A stretch of DNA of 64,000 bases from Primula veris (GCA_963682055.1 OY821747.1:16728258-16792257), one strand, 5' to 3'; counted from the first letter of the stretch, positions 24,556-36,389 are shown. The notes: generated by a model from the letters alone, not told the origin. Numbers and translations: made by a program.

Positions 24556-24839
24556 TAAATAAAAATAAAAAACATCAGAAAAATCCATAGCAATAACTGT
24601 ACATGCACTGTGGAATACATGATGCACACTATTATTTTTAATTTTAATCCATCTTATTTGGCTGATCATTTATTCATTCATTATTTTTCTTCCATTTCTC
24701 AGTAAAACTAATCACATTCACATTAAAAAAGAAGATGATAAAATTTTAAAAGGTAAAAAAAACTAATTTTTTTTTACTACCGTATAAGCCAGGGGGGTTT
24801 ATGAAATGAAGCTAAAAACCGATTAAAATATACAATGGA

Positions 24840-24985
24840 ATATATTAACTGTAAAATAAACTTGCCGATCAAAACGTAACGGAGAAAGATATATATATAT
24901 ATATATATATTTATATAAATATAGAGAGAGAGTGGCGTACCCAGTAAAGGGAAAATGAGAAATGAGAGAGTGATGAATTTACAGT
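24840..24985 (-). promoter_or_regulatory. Candidate SGS3 promoter / 5' UTR region
   Basis: On the minus strand this stretch has CT-rich runs (ACTCTCTCTCTATATTTATA), a TATA run and a downstream TTTCTCCGTTACG. CT-rich sequence around TATA is common at plant transcription starts. It is 3.2 kb from the SGS3 ATG and would need a long 5' UTR intron, so the link is speculative. Confidence 0.2.
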
Positions 24986-25053
24986 TGTGTATTTGTAGTA
25001 CTATTATTATTATTACGGAACTCAAATTATTTATTCAATCTGATTCACTGTAT

Positions 25054-26712
25054 CTAAAAATATCTTTACCATCTATAGTAATAGTAGTTAATAGTTATTG
25101 ACTGAACTATAAATATAGTTCATCGTATCAATTTATATTCCTTCTAAATATCGTGATAATTTCATATTTTTCATAGCTATCAATTTTTAATTATTTAATT
25201 TATTTAATAAATTGTCATACAAACCAAAATATAATAGACATATTTTATCTTTATACAAACCTAAAAAAATAGTTTTAAATTACAACAAAATAAAAAAAAC
25301 ACAAAAAAATATAAAAAATAACAAAAATAACAAAAAATTATTAAAAAAAATTAAAAAAATTTAAAAAAAATCATTAAAAAATTATAAAAATCATAAAAAA
25401 TCACAAAAAATCACAAAAAATAAAAAAAAAATATAAAAAAATTATAAAAAATCACCAAAAATTATAAAAAATTATAAAAAATCACAAAAAATCACAAAAA
25501 ATAAAAAAAATCACAAACTTTTTAAAAATGACAAAAAAAATATATAATTTTTTTTATCAATATAACATTTTTTATACCGAAAAATCAAAAAAAAATAAAA
25601 AAATGACAAAAACTTATAAAAAATCACAAAAAATTATAAAAAAAAAATGAAAAAAACGAAAAAATTATATAAAAAATGAAAAAAAATCACAAAAAAGTAT
25701 AAAAATTATAAAAAAATTGAAAAAAATCACAAAAAAAAAAAGAATTATAAAAAAAATGAAAAAATCATAAACTTTTTAAAAAATTAAAAAAAAATATACA
25801 ATTCAGTCGAAAGTAAATATAGTTCAATAAAAGTGAGTATGCATATAATTCAACTAAAAGTGCATCTGGTTCAGCTGAAAGTACATATGGTTCAGCTTAA
25901 ACTGCATCTAATTTAGTGAAAAGTACATATAATTAAGTCAAAAGTGCATATAGTTTAGTCGAAAGTGAATATAGTACAGTCGAAAGTGCACATAGTTCTG
26001 TTAAAAATGCATCTGATTCAACTAAAAGTGCATCTGGTTCAACTGAAAGTGCATATGGTTCAGCTGAAAGTGCATATAGTTCAGCTAAAAATGTATATGG
26101 TTCAGCTAAAAGTGCATATGGTTCAGACAAAAGTGCATCTAGTTAAATAAAAGTGCATATCGTTCTGTAAAACCTGCATCTGGTTTAACTAAAAGTGTAT
26201 ATGGTTCAGCTAAAAGTGCATATAGTTCAGCTAAAAGTGCATCTGGTTCAGTCGAAAGTGCATCTAGTACAGTCGAAAGTGCATAAAGTTCAATAAAAGT
26301 GATTTTTTTCATTTTTTTTTTTATATTTTTGTGATTTTTTTCATTTGTTTAATAATTTTTTGTGATTTTTTTCATTTTTTATAAATTTTTTATATTTTTA
26401 TAATATTTTGTGATTTTTTTGTTTTTTTTTTGATTTTTTTGATTTTTTTTGTAAATAATTAAAAATTTTGTGATTTTTTGTGATTTTTTTATGATTTTTT
26501 TATTTTCTTTGTGATTTTTTTCATTTTATATAATTTTTTGTGTTTTTTTTTCTATTTTTTATGAAATATATATATGGCGTTTTGGTAAATAAAGTAAATA
26601 ATTAAAAAGTTATACCTATAGGGAATATGAACTTATGGAGTTAACTATGAGTAATATAAGTTCAAAAGCGGTACCTATTGAGCATTATTTGATAGTTTTA
26701 TCATTTAGTCAT
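25054..26712. mobile_element. Fold-back element with A-rich and T-rich arms around a minisatellite
   Basis: The left arm (about 25260-25800) is built of AAAAAATCACAAAAAAT-like units and the right arm (about 26300-26560) of TTTTTTGTGATTTTTTTCAT, its complement. Outside these arms, TTTTTAATTATTTAATTTAT (left) matches TAAATAATTAAAAAGTTATA (right) in inverted order. The host repeat at 27527-27600 reads TTATTCAATCTGATTCA then TGTATTCAATATGAATTTA without interruption, while here the same sequence is split between 25053 and about 26712. That defines the insertion to within a few bases. No transposase; superfamily unknown. Confidence 0.65.
25803..26303. repeat. 21-bp minisatellite, about 24 units
   Basis: Consensus unit GTTCAGCTAAAAGTGCATAT plus one G/A. 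The unit length is a multiple of three, so long stop-free frames appear on both strands (heptapeptide repeats), but these have no start context or homology and are best seen as by-products. Units vary at CAT(A/C)T and (A/G)AAAG positions. Confidence 0.93.
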
Positions 26713-26769
26713 TTAATATGTATGAATTTATGGTAACTTTTGCTTGACTTATTTCGTTATTGGTTTCGG

Positions 26770-27354
26770 TAGGCGTGGCCAAGATGCGAATCTGGGCCGG
26801 TCGACGTGGATTGTGAAACTTAATCCGTAAATTAAACCGTGCTACGGATTAGTAAAATTTAGATCTCACTTCAACACAATTCAACCCAATTCAATTTAAC
26901 CCGCAAAAAATTTTGGGGATTGGGGCGGGTTGATTCTTAAATTTTCATTTTGATCCTTTATTTTTTATAGTTTGCACAATCAAACTAAAATTTAAAATAA
27001 ATTGTATGTTTCAAAAATAAATAAAAATTAAAACCAATAATAATACGTTTATAACATTCAAAAACAAGTAAAAAAACTAAAATATATAAGAACGGAAGGG
27101 GTGTTATCTTTAAATACACACAATATATAAAAATACATATATTTATATTTTTATATATATAATGCGGGTTGAAACGGATTGTGATGGATTAACTTTCGGT
27201 TTGTTAACCCCAATCCTAACCCAGCCCGCAAAATATATAAAGGATTGGGACGGGACGGATTGACTTTTTTTTAGACAATCAACCCGCCCCAACCCTCCCC
27301 AATCTGCACGAGTTTGGCTACGGGTTGGGTGTACGGATTTTTTGCCCACCCCTA
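26770..27354. mobile_element. hAT-type MITE, 585 bp
   Basis: The right end reads TTTTTTGCCCACCCCTA, the reverse of TAGGGGTGGGCAAAAAA, a common plant hAT terminus. The left end TAGGCGTGGCCAA is a mutated copy. The flanks GGTTTCGG (26762-26769) and TGTCTCGG (27355-27362) agree at six of eight positions, as expected for an aged 8-bp target duplication. The host-repeat copy at 27565-27630 runs through this site without the insert. No transposase. Confidence 0.8.
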
Positions 27355-27362
27355 TGTCTCGG

Positions 27363-28069
27363 TCAACTTTTTTGCCAATTTAATTATTATTTTGGTATGT
27401 AATATTAAGTTGGTATATTGCCTAATATTGGTGCTCTATCATGTGCTATTGTTATTTGTAATAATCTTAATTTACTACTGGAATATTTAGTTGTGTATTA
27501 GTACTAATATTGGTGTTCAAAATATTTTATTCAATCTGATTCATTGTATTCAATATGAATTTACATGAGTTATTTCGTCATTGGTCTCCCTCAATTTTTT
27601 TTTGCCAATTTATTATTATTTGGTATGTAGTCCGGTTGTTAAACATCTAATTTAGTGGTATTTAATTTGTAAGCTGTCCAATCTGGATGATATTATCACA
27701 CTGTACTCTGGCATCTCGAAACAAGTATTGTTGTTTACTCTGTGACGTATCAAAATATTCATTCTTTTTAGTAGATTTTTTATTTTTTGAAATATCTCTT
27801 TTTGTTAGTTAAAACATATCAAATTGATATATATATATAATTTCATAATTTAAGTTAACATATCAAATTGATATATATATCATTTCATAATTTAAGTATA
27901 ATTTTTTTTTTGTTTGAAAATTTGATATTTTATACATTTTTGTTGAGTTTTAAGTGAAATTGGTTAAAATCATTAAATATCACAGTTTTCGTAACATGGC
28001 CCTTGTTTCGGGACGAAAGTATTATTTAGTTGGTATATATTGCTTGATATGGGTGCTCTGTCATGCGCT
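27363..28069. repeat. Unclassified dispersed repeat (host of the nested elements)
   Basis: Recurring blocks TTGGTATAT(A)TTGC, GGTGCTCT(A/G)TCATG(T/C)GCTATT, TTTTTTTGCCAATTTA, TTTAGTGGTATTTAATTT and TTCAATCTGATTCA(T/C)TGTAT appear here and again near 25030, 26735, 28030, 33480 and 34360-34440. At least two to three diverged copies were adjacent before later insertions. No coding potential. Confidence 0.6.
27814..27898. repeat. 44-bp tandem duplication
   Basis: ACATATCAAATTGATATATA starts at 27814 and again at 27858, each followed by ATTTCATAATTTAAGT. Two units only. Confidence 0.85.
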
Positions 28070-29324
28070 ATTGTCAGTCCTACTGTAAATGAGCCGAGAC
28101 AAGACAAGAAATCTCTTGTTCGTGTTCAGTTCATTAGCTTTATAGCCTTGTTCGTTTTCGTCTCGTGATCGTGACGAACAATTAAATTCGCGTTCATGTT
28201 CGGCTCGTAAATAATTGAAAAAGTTCGGCTCGTGTTCAGTGCGTTTCGTGAACTCTTAATGAGCCGAATGAGACTTATAAATGCTCGTTTAAGCTCGTTA
28301 AAATGAAAATGAAATTCAATATGCAAACATGAAGATGTAGTAACCAAGAAATACGAGAAAGTAATACAAATTCACCGAGACTACTTAACATGAAACAATC
28401 AAAGACATTTAGCATGATACAAACAAATTTAAACAAGTAGATATCCATATAAAGTCGTAAAAGAAGAATACTACAAGACGAGTAAACATTCGTTCATAAT
28501 ACACAAGCGTTAACCAAAATATAATATTATATTGTCATTACAAGATGACCATCAACGTTCCTTCATGTCTTCAACATTCAGCATATCAAGAACTTAACCG
28601 ACCATATATTGACCAACTACAATGGAAAATCAGCCTTTATCAGGATCAACTATTGCCAATTTATCAGCTTATACAAAAAACTTTAGAATAACCAAAAGAC
28701 CATGCCTGTTAGTTAAATATACAACGAGTAGCCTCCAAAATCCAACGTAAAATTTAGTTCCAGTCATCATCTCCTTAAAAAAAATCGAAAGATAAACTAT
28801 TAAATTTGTATTCAATTACGTAACATATTCAATCCGACAAAATAAAAACTTAGAAATTAGAATAACCAAGCAAAGAACATAGTTGGGTTGAACTTGAAGC
28901 AAATAAGCTAAATTACTAAGCTAATACAATTTTGGCAACCTAATGTGACCAACTACATACAAGCAACGACTTAGGTGAGCAAGAGTATAAAACATTTTTT
29001 CAACAAAAGATGCTCGATGTAAGTTCAAATCTACAAAAGTTAAAGTTAAAGATGGGTCTTCATTGCAAAATTGTAACTAAACCTGCATACAAAATGTTAA
29101 CAAAAACTGTCTGCATACAAAAACGTTCATCATATTATAAGAAATTTCCATTTACATAAAAATATACAAAAGTTCAAATTTAAGTACCTCTTACCACAAA
29201 ATAAGATTTTACCAAGTTAAGGTAAGACTATATCTTGAATGTATTCAGTTTTGGCTCTCTGAAAAGGCAAAACATATTGTTACATACGTATAAAACAAAC
29301 AATAAACTAAGCTAGATAAGATAT

Positions 29325-31949
29325 TTAACTTACATAATAAGCTTTCTTTACCCCATAAAGTGAGCATATCCAATCACCACCACATAATAAAACTTCAACT
29401 GTTTCGGTGGACAAAGAGGCCCGATATGGATCGTTTACTCGACCACCTATACTAAACGCAGCTTCAGACGCTACCGTGCTAATGGGTATTAAAAGAACAT
29501 CAACAACCATGGTGGATAAAATCTTAATGTTCAAACGGTTATTTTACCACCAACCAATTACATTAAATGGTCCATCGTCTTCATTGCATATGAAAACTCC
29601 TTGAGATAAATATCTCTCCAAATAAGATACCAGAGGTGCAACATTTTCGGTGGCTTTAACATAAATGTCAAGTTCAGACTGACCTTTACTTTTATATTTT
29701 GATGTACTAGCACCACTTTGCATAACACCTCTATGGCTTACAAGAACCATGCTTTCCGATTGACTCGAAGTGTATTCGGAAACGTATTCCTCGTATATCT
29801 CATTCAAAGCATCAAGAACCAGTTTAACATTATAATCAACTTCATATGAAGGATAAATTTTCGGAAAGCAAAATTTAATCAAAACCATTTTATATCTCGG
29901 ATATAAAACAGCGGCAATAGCCATTAACAAATTGCATTCTCCCCAATATTTGTCAAATTTGGTCTTCATCTTCACTGCCATTGCACGAATATATTTTTTC
30001 TCTTCAGCTAATTCATATGCTGAAGTTTCTAAAACCTCCTTAATCTTCCAAATAATAGGAAGAAAAAGATTAGAGGTTGGATACTCCCTCCCCAAGATAC
30101 AATATGTCACCTCTTTAAAAACTTCTAAAAATTGACACCCCTCTTTGACCCTTTCCCAATCAGATTTACTAGGCAACCACACGTATAAAGGATCCCTTTT
30201 TTCATAACAAGGAAAAACATCTTTGCAAATATTGAATTCCAACGAGTGGGAACATCTAAGATTAACTTTTTATGAGTCAACTGTAATTGCTTCACAATCT
30301 CACTAAACTTTATTAGACGTGCCTCTGATACATTAATAAATTTGACACTCTCTCGAACATTTTCAATGGTACTTTTCACCTCAAAAAGTCCATCTTGCAT
30401 CAAGAGATTGATAATGTGTGCCCAACAACGCACATGAAAAATCTTTCCAGCATAGGAAACCTTACTATTCTAATCAAAGTTTTCTCTTAAAAACTTTACT
30501 GGAGAATCGTTCTTCGACGCATTATCATATATCACAGTTGACACTTTGTTCGCAATACCCCAACTCATTAGACATGCTAAAATAGTATCGGAGATGTCCA
30601 TACCTGTGTGTGGCGAAGACACATCACAAAAGCTTATAACTCTCTTTTCAAGTGCCCAGTCGGAGTCAGAATTGATGAAATGTGCAGTTGCACACATATA
30701 TCCAATTTGTTGATTTGATTTCCAGAAATCTGAAGTAATGCTCACTTTACTCACTCTTGTTAAAACATCCTTCAATTTTTTCTTCTCAACATTGTATACT
30801 ACCGTGATGTCATCTCTCGCCATATTTCTTGAAATTTTTTGGTAATATGGTGTAGTTGTCAACATAAATTGGTTGAAAAACTCATGTTCCGTCATATTGA
30901 AAGGGTACTCATGTGCAAGGATCATGTATGCATCAGGTTGTCTAACTTTTGAGCGGCCGTACTTGAAGTTTGTAATATAAGATACACTCCCAAAGTTTTT
31001 CTGCACACCTAAAAGACTTTGCTTCAAATCAGTATTGAATCACTTCAGGCATCTCTTATTGTAATGTCGAAGTATTTTCCATTCTTGAACCACATTTTTT
31101 AACGAAAAACTTATCTTTGCAAAGTTTACATGTTGCGTTAGTTTCCTCCGGTACTTTAACCTGACATATTACAACAAAGTTATCAATTTTTAAAACCGTA
31201 AATTTTGTTAATTTACTCTAATTTTTTGTATACATCAACAAGTGAATAATTTTATTAAACATGTCAAATCATTAGCTATCTCATTAAGTTTAACAAATCT
31301 GAGATTTTCCATTTGCTGTTTCTTTTTTTTATTTTTTTTAAAATAAAAAGAATTTGTTTTTAATATGATATGAACTTATTGAATTAGTAAAGTATTATTT
31401 TAAGATAAAACAGTGTAAAACATAGTCATTTTAGTAAAATAAAAGTAAAAAAGCACAGCATTTTAACAAACAACATTTTTTCTACCAAATAACATTTACG
31501 TACTTAAAATTAACCATCAAAAGTATATTTTTCCGCTCTACCAAGAAAAGTATACTTTTGTACTTTTAAGATGTGACAAAACGAGGCCATATGTGTAACA
31601 ACTTTTCTAACTATAAACACAACTTGATATCATATGAAGTGTACTCTAATTTCAATGAATTCATTTTAAATACTTAAACAGTCAAACAAACATGTACTTA
31701 TACTAAAGAAGATTAATAACTATTGGATTACACACCAACCTGCTCAAAAGACTCCCAAGCTGGGGAAGTTTTCTTTCTTTTTCTTGTTTGAAAAGGACTA
31801 TCCTCCTCCATATCCTCATCTTCGATGACAACAACTTTACTGGGGTCTCCAGTTTTAGTAGTTCCAGTGACAATTGTTGAAGTTTCGGTGACAACTGTCG
31901 GAGTTTCGGTAGCATTTGTGGTAGTTCCATGAGGATCCAAATAAGCCAT
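29325..31949 (-). pseudogene. hAT transposase (BED zinc finger, RICESLEEPER/DAYSLEEPER type), decayed
   Basis: Exon 1 starts at 31949 (MAYLDPHG, then PAWESFEQ, the first part of the BED finger) and ends near 31737. After an intron the BED finger continues near 31163 (TCKLCKDKF). Its His region is broken by a frameshift, and a TGA precedes the next frame. Then 31027-30470 carries SDFWKSNQQIGYMC and the RNase H-like core; 30433-30125 RCWAHIINLLMQDGL and PTRWNS; 30242-29544 the DUF4413-like segment; and 29534-29325 the hATC dimerisation motif (STVASEAAFSIGGRV). At least four frame breaks make it non-functional. Domain order and length (about 650 codons) fit the family. Confidence 0.9.
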
Positions 31950-32054
31950 TTGTAATAGAAAATACCAACTAGTTCCTGCAACACAAGTTAATGTCGAGAG
32001 GGTAAAATTAGATCACGAGGATTCAAATCAGCCATTTAACGAAAAAGCGGTTGA

Positions 32055-32245
32055 AGGATTGTCATGCATTAATTTGTTTATGCTATTCAAATCAGACAAA
32101 GATGAGCAGATTAATGCATGACAAATAGGACTTTGGACAAAATAAAGGATTATGGGCAGAGTGTTTTTAATTTTTGTTGGAAAAGAAAATTTTGAAATTA
32201 CTTGAAGGATTGTCGTGCATTAATTTGTCTGAGCTATCTGTCTCA
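32055..32245. repeat. Direct and inverted copies of a 15-bp motif inside the hAT element
   Basis: GGATTGTCATGCATTAATTT at 32056 and GGATTGTCGTGCATTAATTT at 32206 are direct repeats. AGATTAATGCATGACAAA at 32107 is an inverted copy. Upstream of the transposase start, these could be subterminal transposase-binding repeats. Confidence 0.5.
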
Positions 32246-33060
32246 ATAAGATTTTTGGCCATTTAAAACACAACGACAAACTAATAACTAGAATTTAATG
32301 TCGAGATGGTAAAATGAGATTTGCTTAACCTTTTTATGGCTTCGTTTTGGTTGATTTCTTATCATCTATTCCTATATTAAGACTCGTTTTGTTGCATCTT
32401 TAAGGTTTTACTTGGCTGTACCTATTTTAAAACTAAAAAAAAGCTTATTTGCTATAGCATGCAACCAAACAAGCTCATATGTACTTAACTCTAGGCTTGT
32501 TTAATTACGACTTTTATCGTTATGTTTGTATGTACCTTTTAGGAACTTACAAATTAAAGAAACAAATTACTTTGCTAGAAAATGAAATAAATATGCTTTA
32601 CTTAAAATCTTCTTTGGTTTCATCTTTTAAACCTTGTTTTGTTGCATCTTTTTTGAACATCAAGATCCTTATCTATTTTAAAGATGCAACAAAACATAAT
32701 CTTAGAATAAAATTTCATGTGATTATAATATTTAGATGTTACAAAAGTTATAACTACATATATAGATTATCGGATATTTAAACTAAAACGCAAATAGAGT
32801 TACAATACAAGATAATCTAATGTAATCTAATTTTAGTAAAAAATAGATGAAAAAAGAAACCTTGATAATATTTGAGTCGAAGATCTCATGTAGCGGTTGA
32901 ATTTGTGGCCTTTACTCCCTCTCTTGTCTGATTTTACCTTTTGAGTTTACACTTGATATTCACCTTCAACTACTAAGACTAGATTGAATGTATTGGGTAG
33001 TGCCACGTAGTCTTTTTTCTACCAAGTTACCATTTACCAATGTAAGTCTGTGAGATTCTG

Positions 33061-33063
<3 letters not shown>

Positions 33064-33090
<27 letters not shown>
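33064..33090. repeat. (TA)n microsatellite
   Basis: An uninterrupted TA run directly left of the hairpin element; TA-rich sequence also flanks its right side (33269-33282). Confidence 0.9.
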
Positions 33091-33091
<1 letters not shown>

Positions 33092-33239
33092 TCAACTTGG
33101 ACATTTTTCTTTTTGCAAAAAACGCTCCAAATCAAGATTATTGCAAATTTGTGTTCTCATCGTAAAACCGTGGAGATTTGCATTAATCAAATCTTGATTT
33201 GGAGCATTTTTGCAAAAAAAAAAGAAGTCCAAATTGATG
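33091..33239. mobile_element. Small hairpin (fold-back) element
   Basis: TTTTTGCAAAAAACGCTCCA and AATCAAGATT on the left pair with AATCTTGATTTGGAGC and TTTTTGCAAAAAA on the right. The outer pieces ATCAACTTGGAC and GTCCAAATTGAT also pair. The arms are about 55 bp with a loop of about 40 bp. It is flanked by TA runs, suggesting a TA-targeting MITE. Confidence 0.75.
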
Positions 33240-33517
33240 TTTAAGTTGAGGTCCATATAACCTCTCATATATATATATTATAGTATTTGTGTAGTATTTT
33301 GGGAGAGTCTAAACGAAACGAACAAAGCCGTGTTTATGTTCGGTTCATTTATCAAACGAACACTGTATTCTAGTTCATTTTCAGTTCATTTATATATGAA
33401 CGAACATGGACCGAGCATTAGCCGATACGAACACGAATTTTTTCACGAACAACTCATCTCATTTATAGCCCTAATTGTTAGTTGTCACAATCTTAAATTT
33501 AGTGATTTTTAACTATA

Positions 33518-34311
33518 CATTATAACCTCTCTAAATTAATACTCGGTAAATTAATAAACTGTCTAAAATAATAATTTTCTTCGGTCCCGACTTGGGCTAG
33601 TGTAATAATCAGCAATTTCGATAAATTAATAAGATAATAAATTTTCTGAAAATTGTTATATAAATATTGGTGCTGACAAATTCATAAATTAATAATTATT
33701 CAAAATGACAAACATTACTAGGACGACTTAGTGAAGTATGATTCTATAGTCGCTTGTTTTTTGTTAAAATTTAAATATACTTGAATTTCATCACTAATTC
33801 TTCTAATCGCATAGAAAAAGTTTGATATAGTTTTTTCGAACTGCACCAAAAAAAGTTATAGACGCGATAAATGTTTACTTTCGCGTGACTAGTTTCAAAG
33901 ATGCGGTATTATTTTCAAGTATCATCTTCAACTTCATCATTTTTATTGTTAACAAAGACAATATTTATAATTTCTTTTAAATTCTTGGTCTCTGAACATA
34001 TATCATTTTCACATGGGTAATCCAACAACCCATTGACATCCGTTTTATTGAGCTAACCGAGACCATCAATCAGTTTTTCAAGTTTATAATATCTTTCCCA
34101 ATTGTGATTTCATATGTTAATTGAAACTTTATTGACCGAACGAATTTTGCAGTGTCGAAAATAATTTGTTATTGTCGTTCAGTGAACATTCATCGTTCAA
34201 TCAATAAAAAATCTTTAAAATAATAATTATTAATTTATTGATTAATTAATAGCTCTATAAATTAATAAATTTCTATAGTCCCGACTGTATTAATTTATAG
34301 AGGTTTTATTG
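33518..34311 (-). mobile_element. Emigrant/Lemi1-like pogo element (Tc1/mariner)
   Basis: The left end (33518-33541, CATTATAACCTCTCTAAATT and on) and the complement of the right end (CAATAAAACCTCTATAAATT and on) differ at three of 24 positions. They match the known Emigrant/Lemi1 terminus closely. TA flanks both sides (33516-33517, 34312-34313). At 794 bp it is longer than Emigrant MITEs and carries coding remains: on the minus strand around 33930-34080 the frame reads EKLIDGLG, then LLDYPCENDICSETK and DEVEDDT, like the acidic C-terminus of pogo/tigger transposases. It is therefore an internally deleted, decayed copy. Confidence 0.85.
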
Positions 34312-34313
34312 TA

Positions 34314-35285
34314 TATTATAGTAATATGGTGTTTTTGTAATGAGGTTTTTTTTGTGACAATCTCAATTTAGTGGTATTTAATTTTCATATGCCATACTGT
34401 TCGGTATGAGTGCTAAAGAATTTGCTATCGTCAACAATCTTAACATAATAATGCTACGTATTTCATTTGTATATTTCCCATTATGTTGTGATATGTCGTA
34501 ATCTTATTGGGGCATTTATGTCACCTACGAAGGCCATCAATAGGCACTACGATACTCCATCGAAGGTTAAACTTTAGGGGTGACAAATAGCTAAAATTTT
34601 ATTCGCAGTACTTATTAAGTTGGTCCGGCCTATGAAAGCTCTATTCATCTCGAGTAGACTTCAGTAGTCTAATTAGGACCTTGTTAGAACTTTTAACACG
34701 TCCACGTATCAATCTCAAGCTTAGAAAGGCGTGATGATAACATCAATGAAGATTGTTTGGCATCCCAAAGCTATGTGAAACATCAATGAATCACATAAAT
34801 TAAAGCTTCTCGGTTATAAGAGTCTATTAGAATTAATCTAAGTTTAACGTGTTGTAACCTGTTACAACTTTAGGGCCCTAATTGCAAAAGAAACTTTCCT
34901 TGGGGTAGTTTAGTAAAAAAAAAGTCTTTTAAAGTTAAAACTTTTCTTCCGAACTAAAATGTTACTTTTATGAAACTTATCATGGTGATTATGTTAGAAA
35001 CATAACCGAATGACAGAGATGTAAATACTTCAAAACTTTTAGATTGCGGTTGTTAATACTCTATAACTGTTATAAAACACTACGAGGACAGTCACCGATT
35101 TCGCCATTTGAAAAAAATGTCGGTACAAATAACGAATTTTCATAAGTTTAGAACGAAGATTCAAATCACAATTAATATTTGTGAAATAAATAAAATTCAT
35201 TTTACCATAAATTAATTACTATACATATTTTGTATAACTAACGTCATTACAATAACCAAATAAGTTCTATTCTACAAGAGCTAGA
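34314..35285. other. No gene recognised
   Basis: 34314-34450 belongs to the unclassified host repeat (TTTAGTGGTATTTAATTTTC, ATGAGTGCTAAAGAATTTGC). From about 34550 to 35285 I see moderately GC-richer unique-looking sequence without frames, possibly the internal region of the LTR fragment to the right. Confidence 0.4.
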
Positions 35286-35290
35286 TCTAG

Positions 35291-35731
35291 CTCTAATACC
35301 ACTTGTTGGTCTAGGTAATACGCTCGAGTTGGGCTTACTCAAATTTAATACTAACATGTATTTACAAAAACAACAGACCAATCTACGATATCCGACAAAA
35401 CAAATAATACTTGACAAAAGAAGTTTCAACATTATCTGATAAACAAATAGTGGGTATAGCTTGCACTCGGTAAAAACTTATACGAAACCCAAAGATGTAG
35501 ACACACACTTATTGTCCTCTTACCGTGATCCACACGTCGTGTTTATCAAAGCAATGTTCTTACTTGCAGAAATAATCCAAAAACTATCTACTTTTTTTAT
35601 TCTATATTTTAGAATGAGAGTGTGTGTTCTTGTGTATTTTTCGTATGTTCAATTCACTTGTCTTTCTCATGAACAAGTTACATCGTTTTTTAGTCCATCA
35701 AGAACTATTGATGAATAATAAGTGGCACAAC
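35291..35731 (-). mobile_element. LTR with primer-binding site, remnant of an LTR retrotransposon
   Basis: Read on the minus strand, a 427-bp block starts TGTTGTGCCACTT at 35731 and ends ACCTAGACCAACA at 35305 (TGTTG...CAACA). It is followed after AG by TGGTATTAGAGC (35302-35291), a one-base variant of the iMet primer-binding site. No second LTR is visible within several kb, so only the 5' part survives. Family undetermined. Confidence 0.6.
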
Positions 35732-36389
35732 ACTTGTCATAAATAATGTAATATTTTATTCATGATTGACATGTATTTAATCTGTATCCGATGCAATTCA
35801 CTTTGCATACTTGACGGTAGTAGTTCAACCAGTTGAGTTGCATGATTTCATATTGAGGTGTTGCGGAGATATCCCATTAGGCACCTACTTCAATGAGGGT
35901 TTGGATAGGTTCTAAGCCATTCTCACTGAGTCCGACTCTATAAGAATCCCCACAAAGGGAGATGTCCCTAATAGCCAATGCATCTTTTGACAGAGACTTA
36001 CTTAAGTGGGGTTTCTAAGGATTTACAGAGAAGTTCGATTTGGGTCCTAGAGGTCTTGCCATGATTGGTTGTCTCTGTACCCCGCATGCTCAGGATGTCT
36101 AACTTTCCACCCATATAGAGGTTTTGGGTCCGTGCATTTCCCCTAAAAAATACCGAGTTATCCTTAATTGTGGACTTTTGGTTCCTCTATACCGGGAAGG
36201 AGAGATGTGACATACTTGTCATAGAGTTCGTCTTGACTCGTTTGATGAGCATGCATCAATTGCATCAAATCTAGTAGATTGCAAATACCGTCACACCTTG
36301 GTTGGGGATGTCTTGTATGCCATCATGTAGAGTGCAGAGATCCTTGTTAGAAAGGAGACACTTGTAAACTTTCTTACATAACCATCTGA

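Larger units (their letters stand above)
28078..33473 (-). mobile_element. hAT superfamily DNA transposon, 5.4 kb
   Basis: The left end TCCTACTGTAAATGAGCC and the complement of the right end, TAGGGCTATAAATGAG, are inverted copies. The flanks ATTGTCAG (28070-28077) and ATTGTTAG (33474-33481) form an 8-bp target duplication with one mismatch. Subterminal regions are rich in TGTTCG/CGAACA motifs, as in Ac-like elements. A decayed transposase lies on the minus strand. The host repeat copy near 27440-27475 shows the same locus without the insert. A smaller hairpin element is nested near the right end. Confidence 0.93.

Noticed and set aside
25933..26150. Open frames on both strands with heptapeptide repeats
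   Set aside because: They arise because the 21-bp minisatellite unit is a multiple of three and lacks stops; no gene context.
25803..26303. Regular short repeats as a possible CRISPR array
   Set aside because: Units are contiguous with no unique spacers, and the DNA is plant nuclear.
27143..27349. 68-codon minus-strand ORF in the hAT MITE
   Set aside because: Lies entirely in the terminal region of a non-coding MITE and has no recognisable domain.
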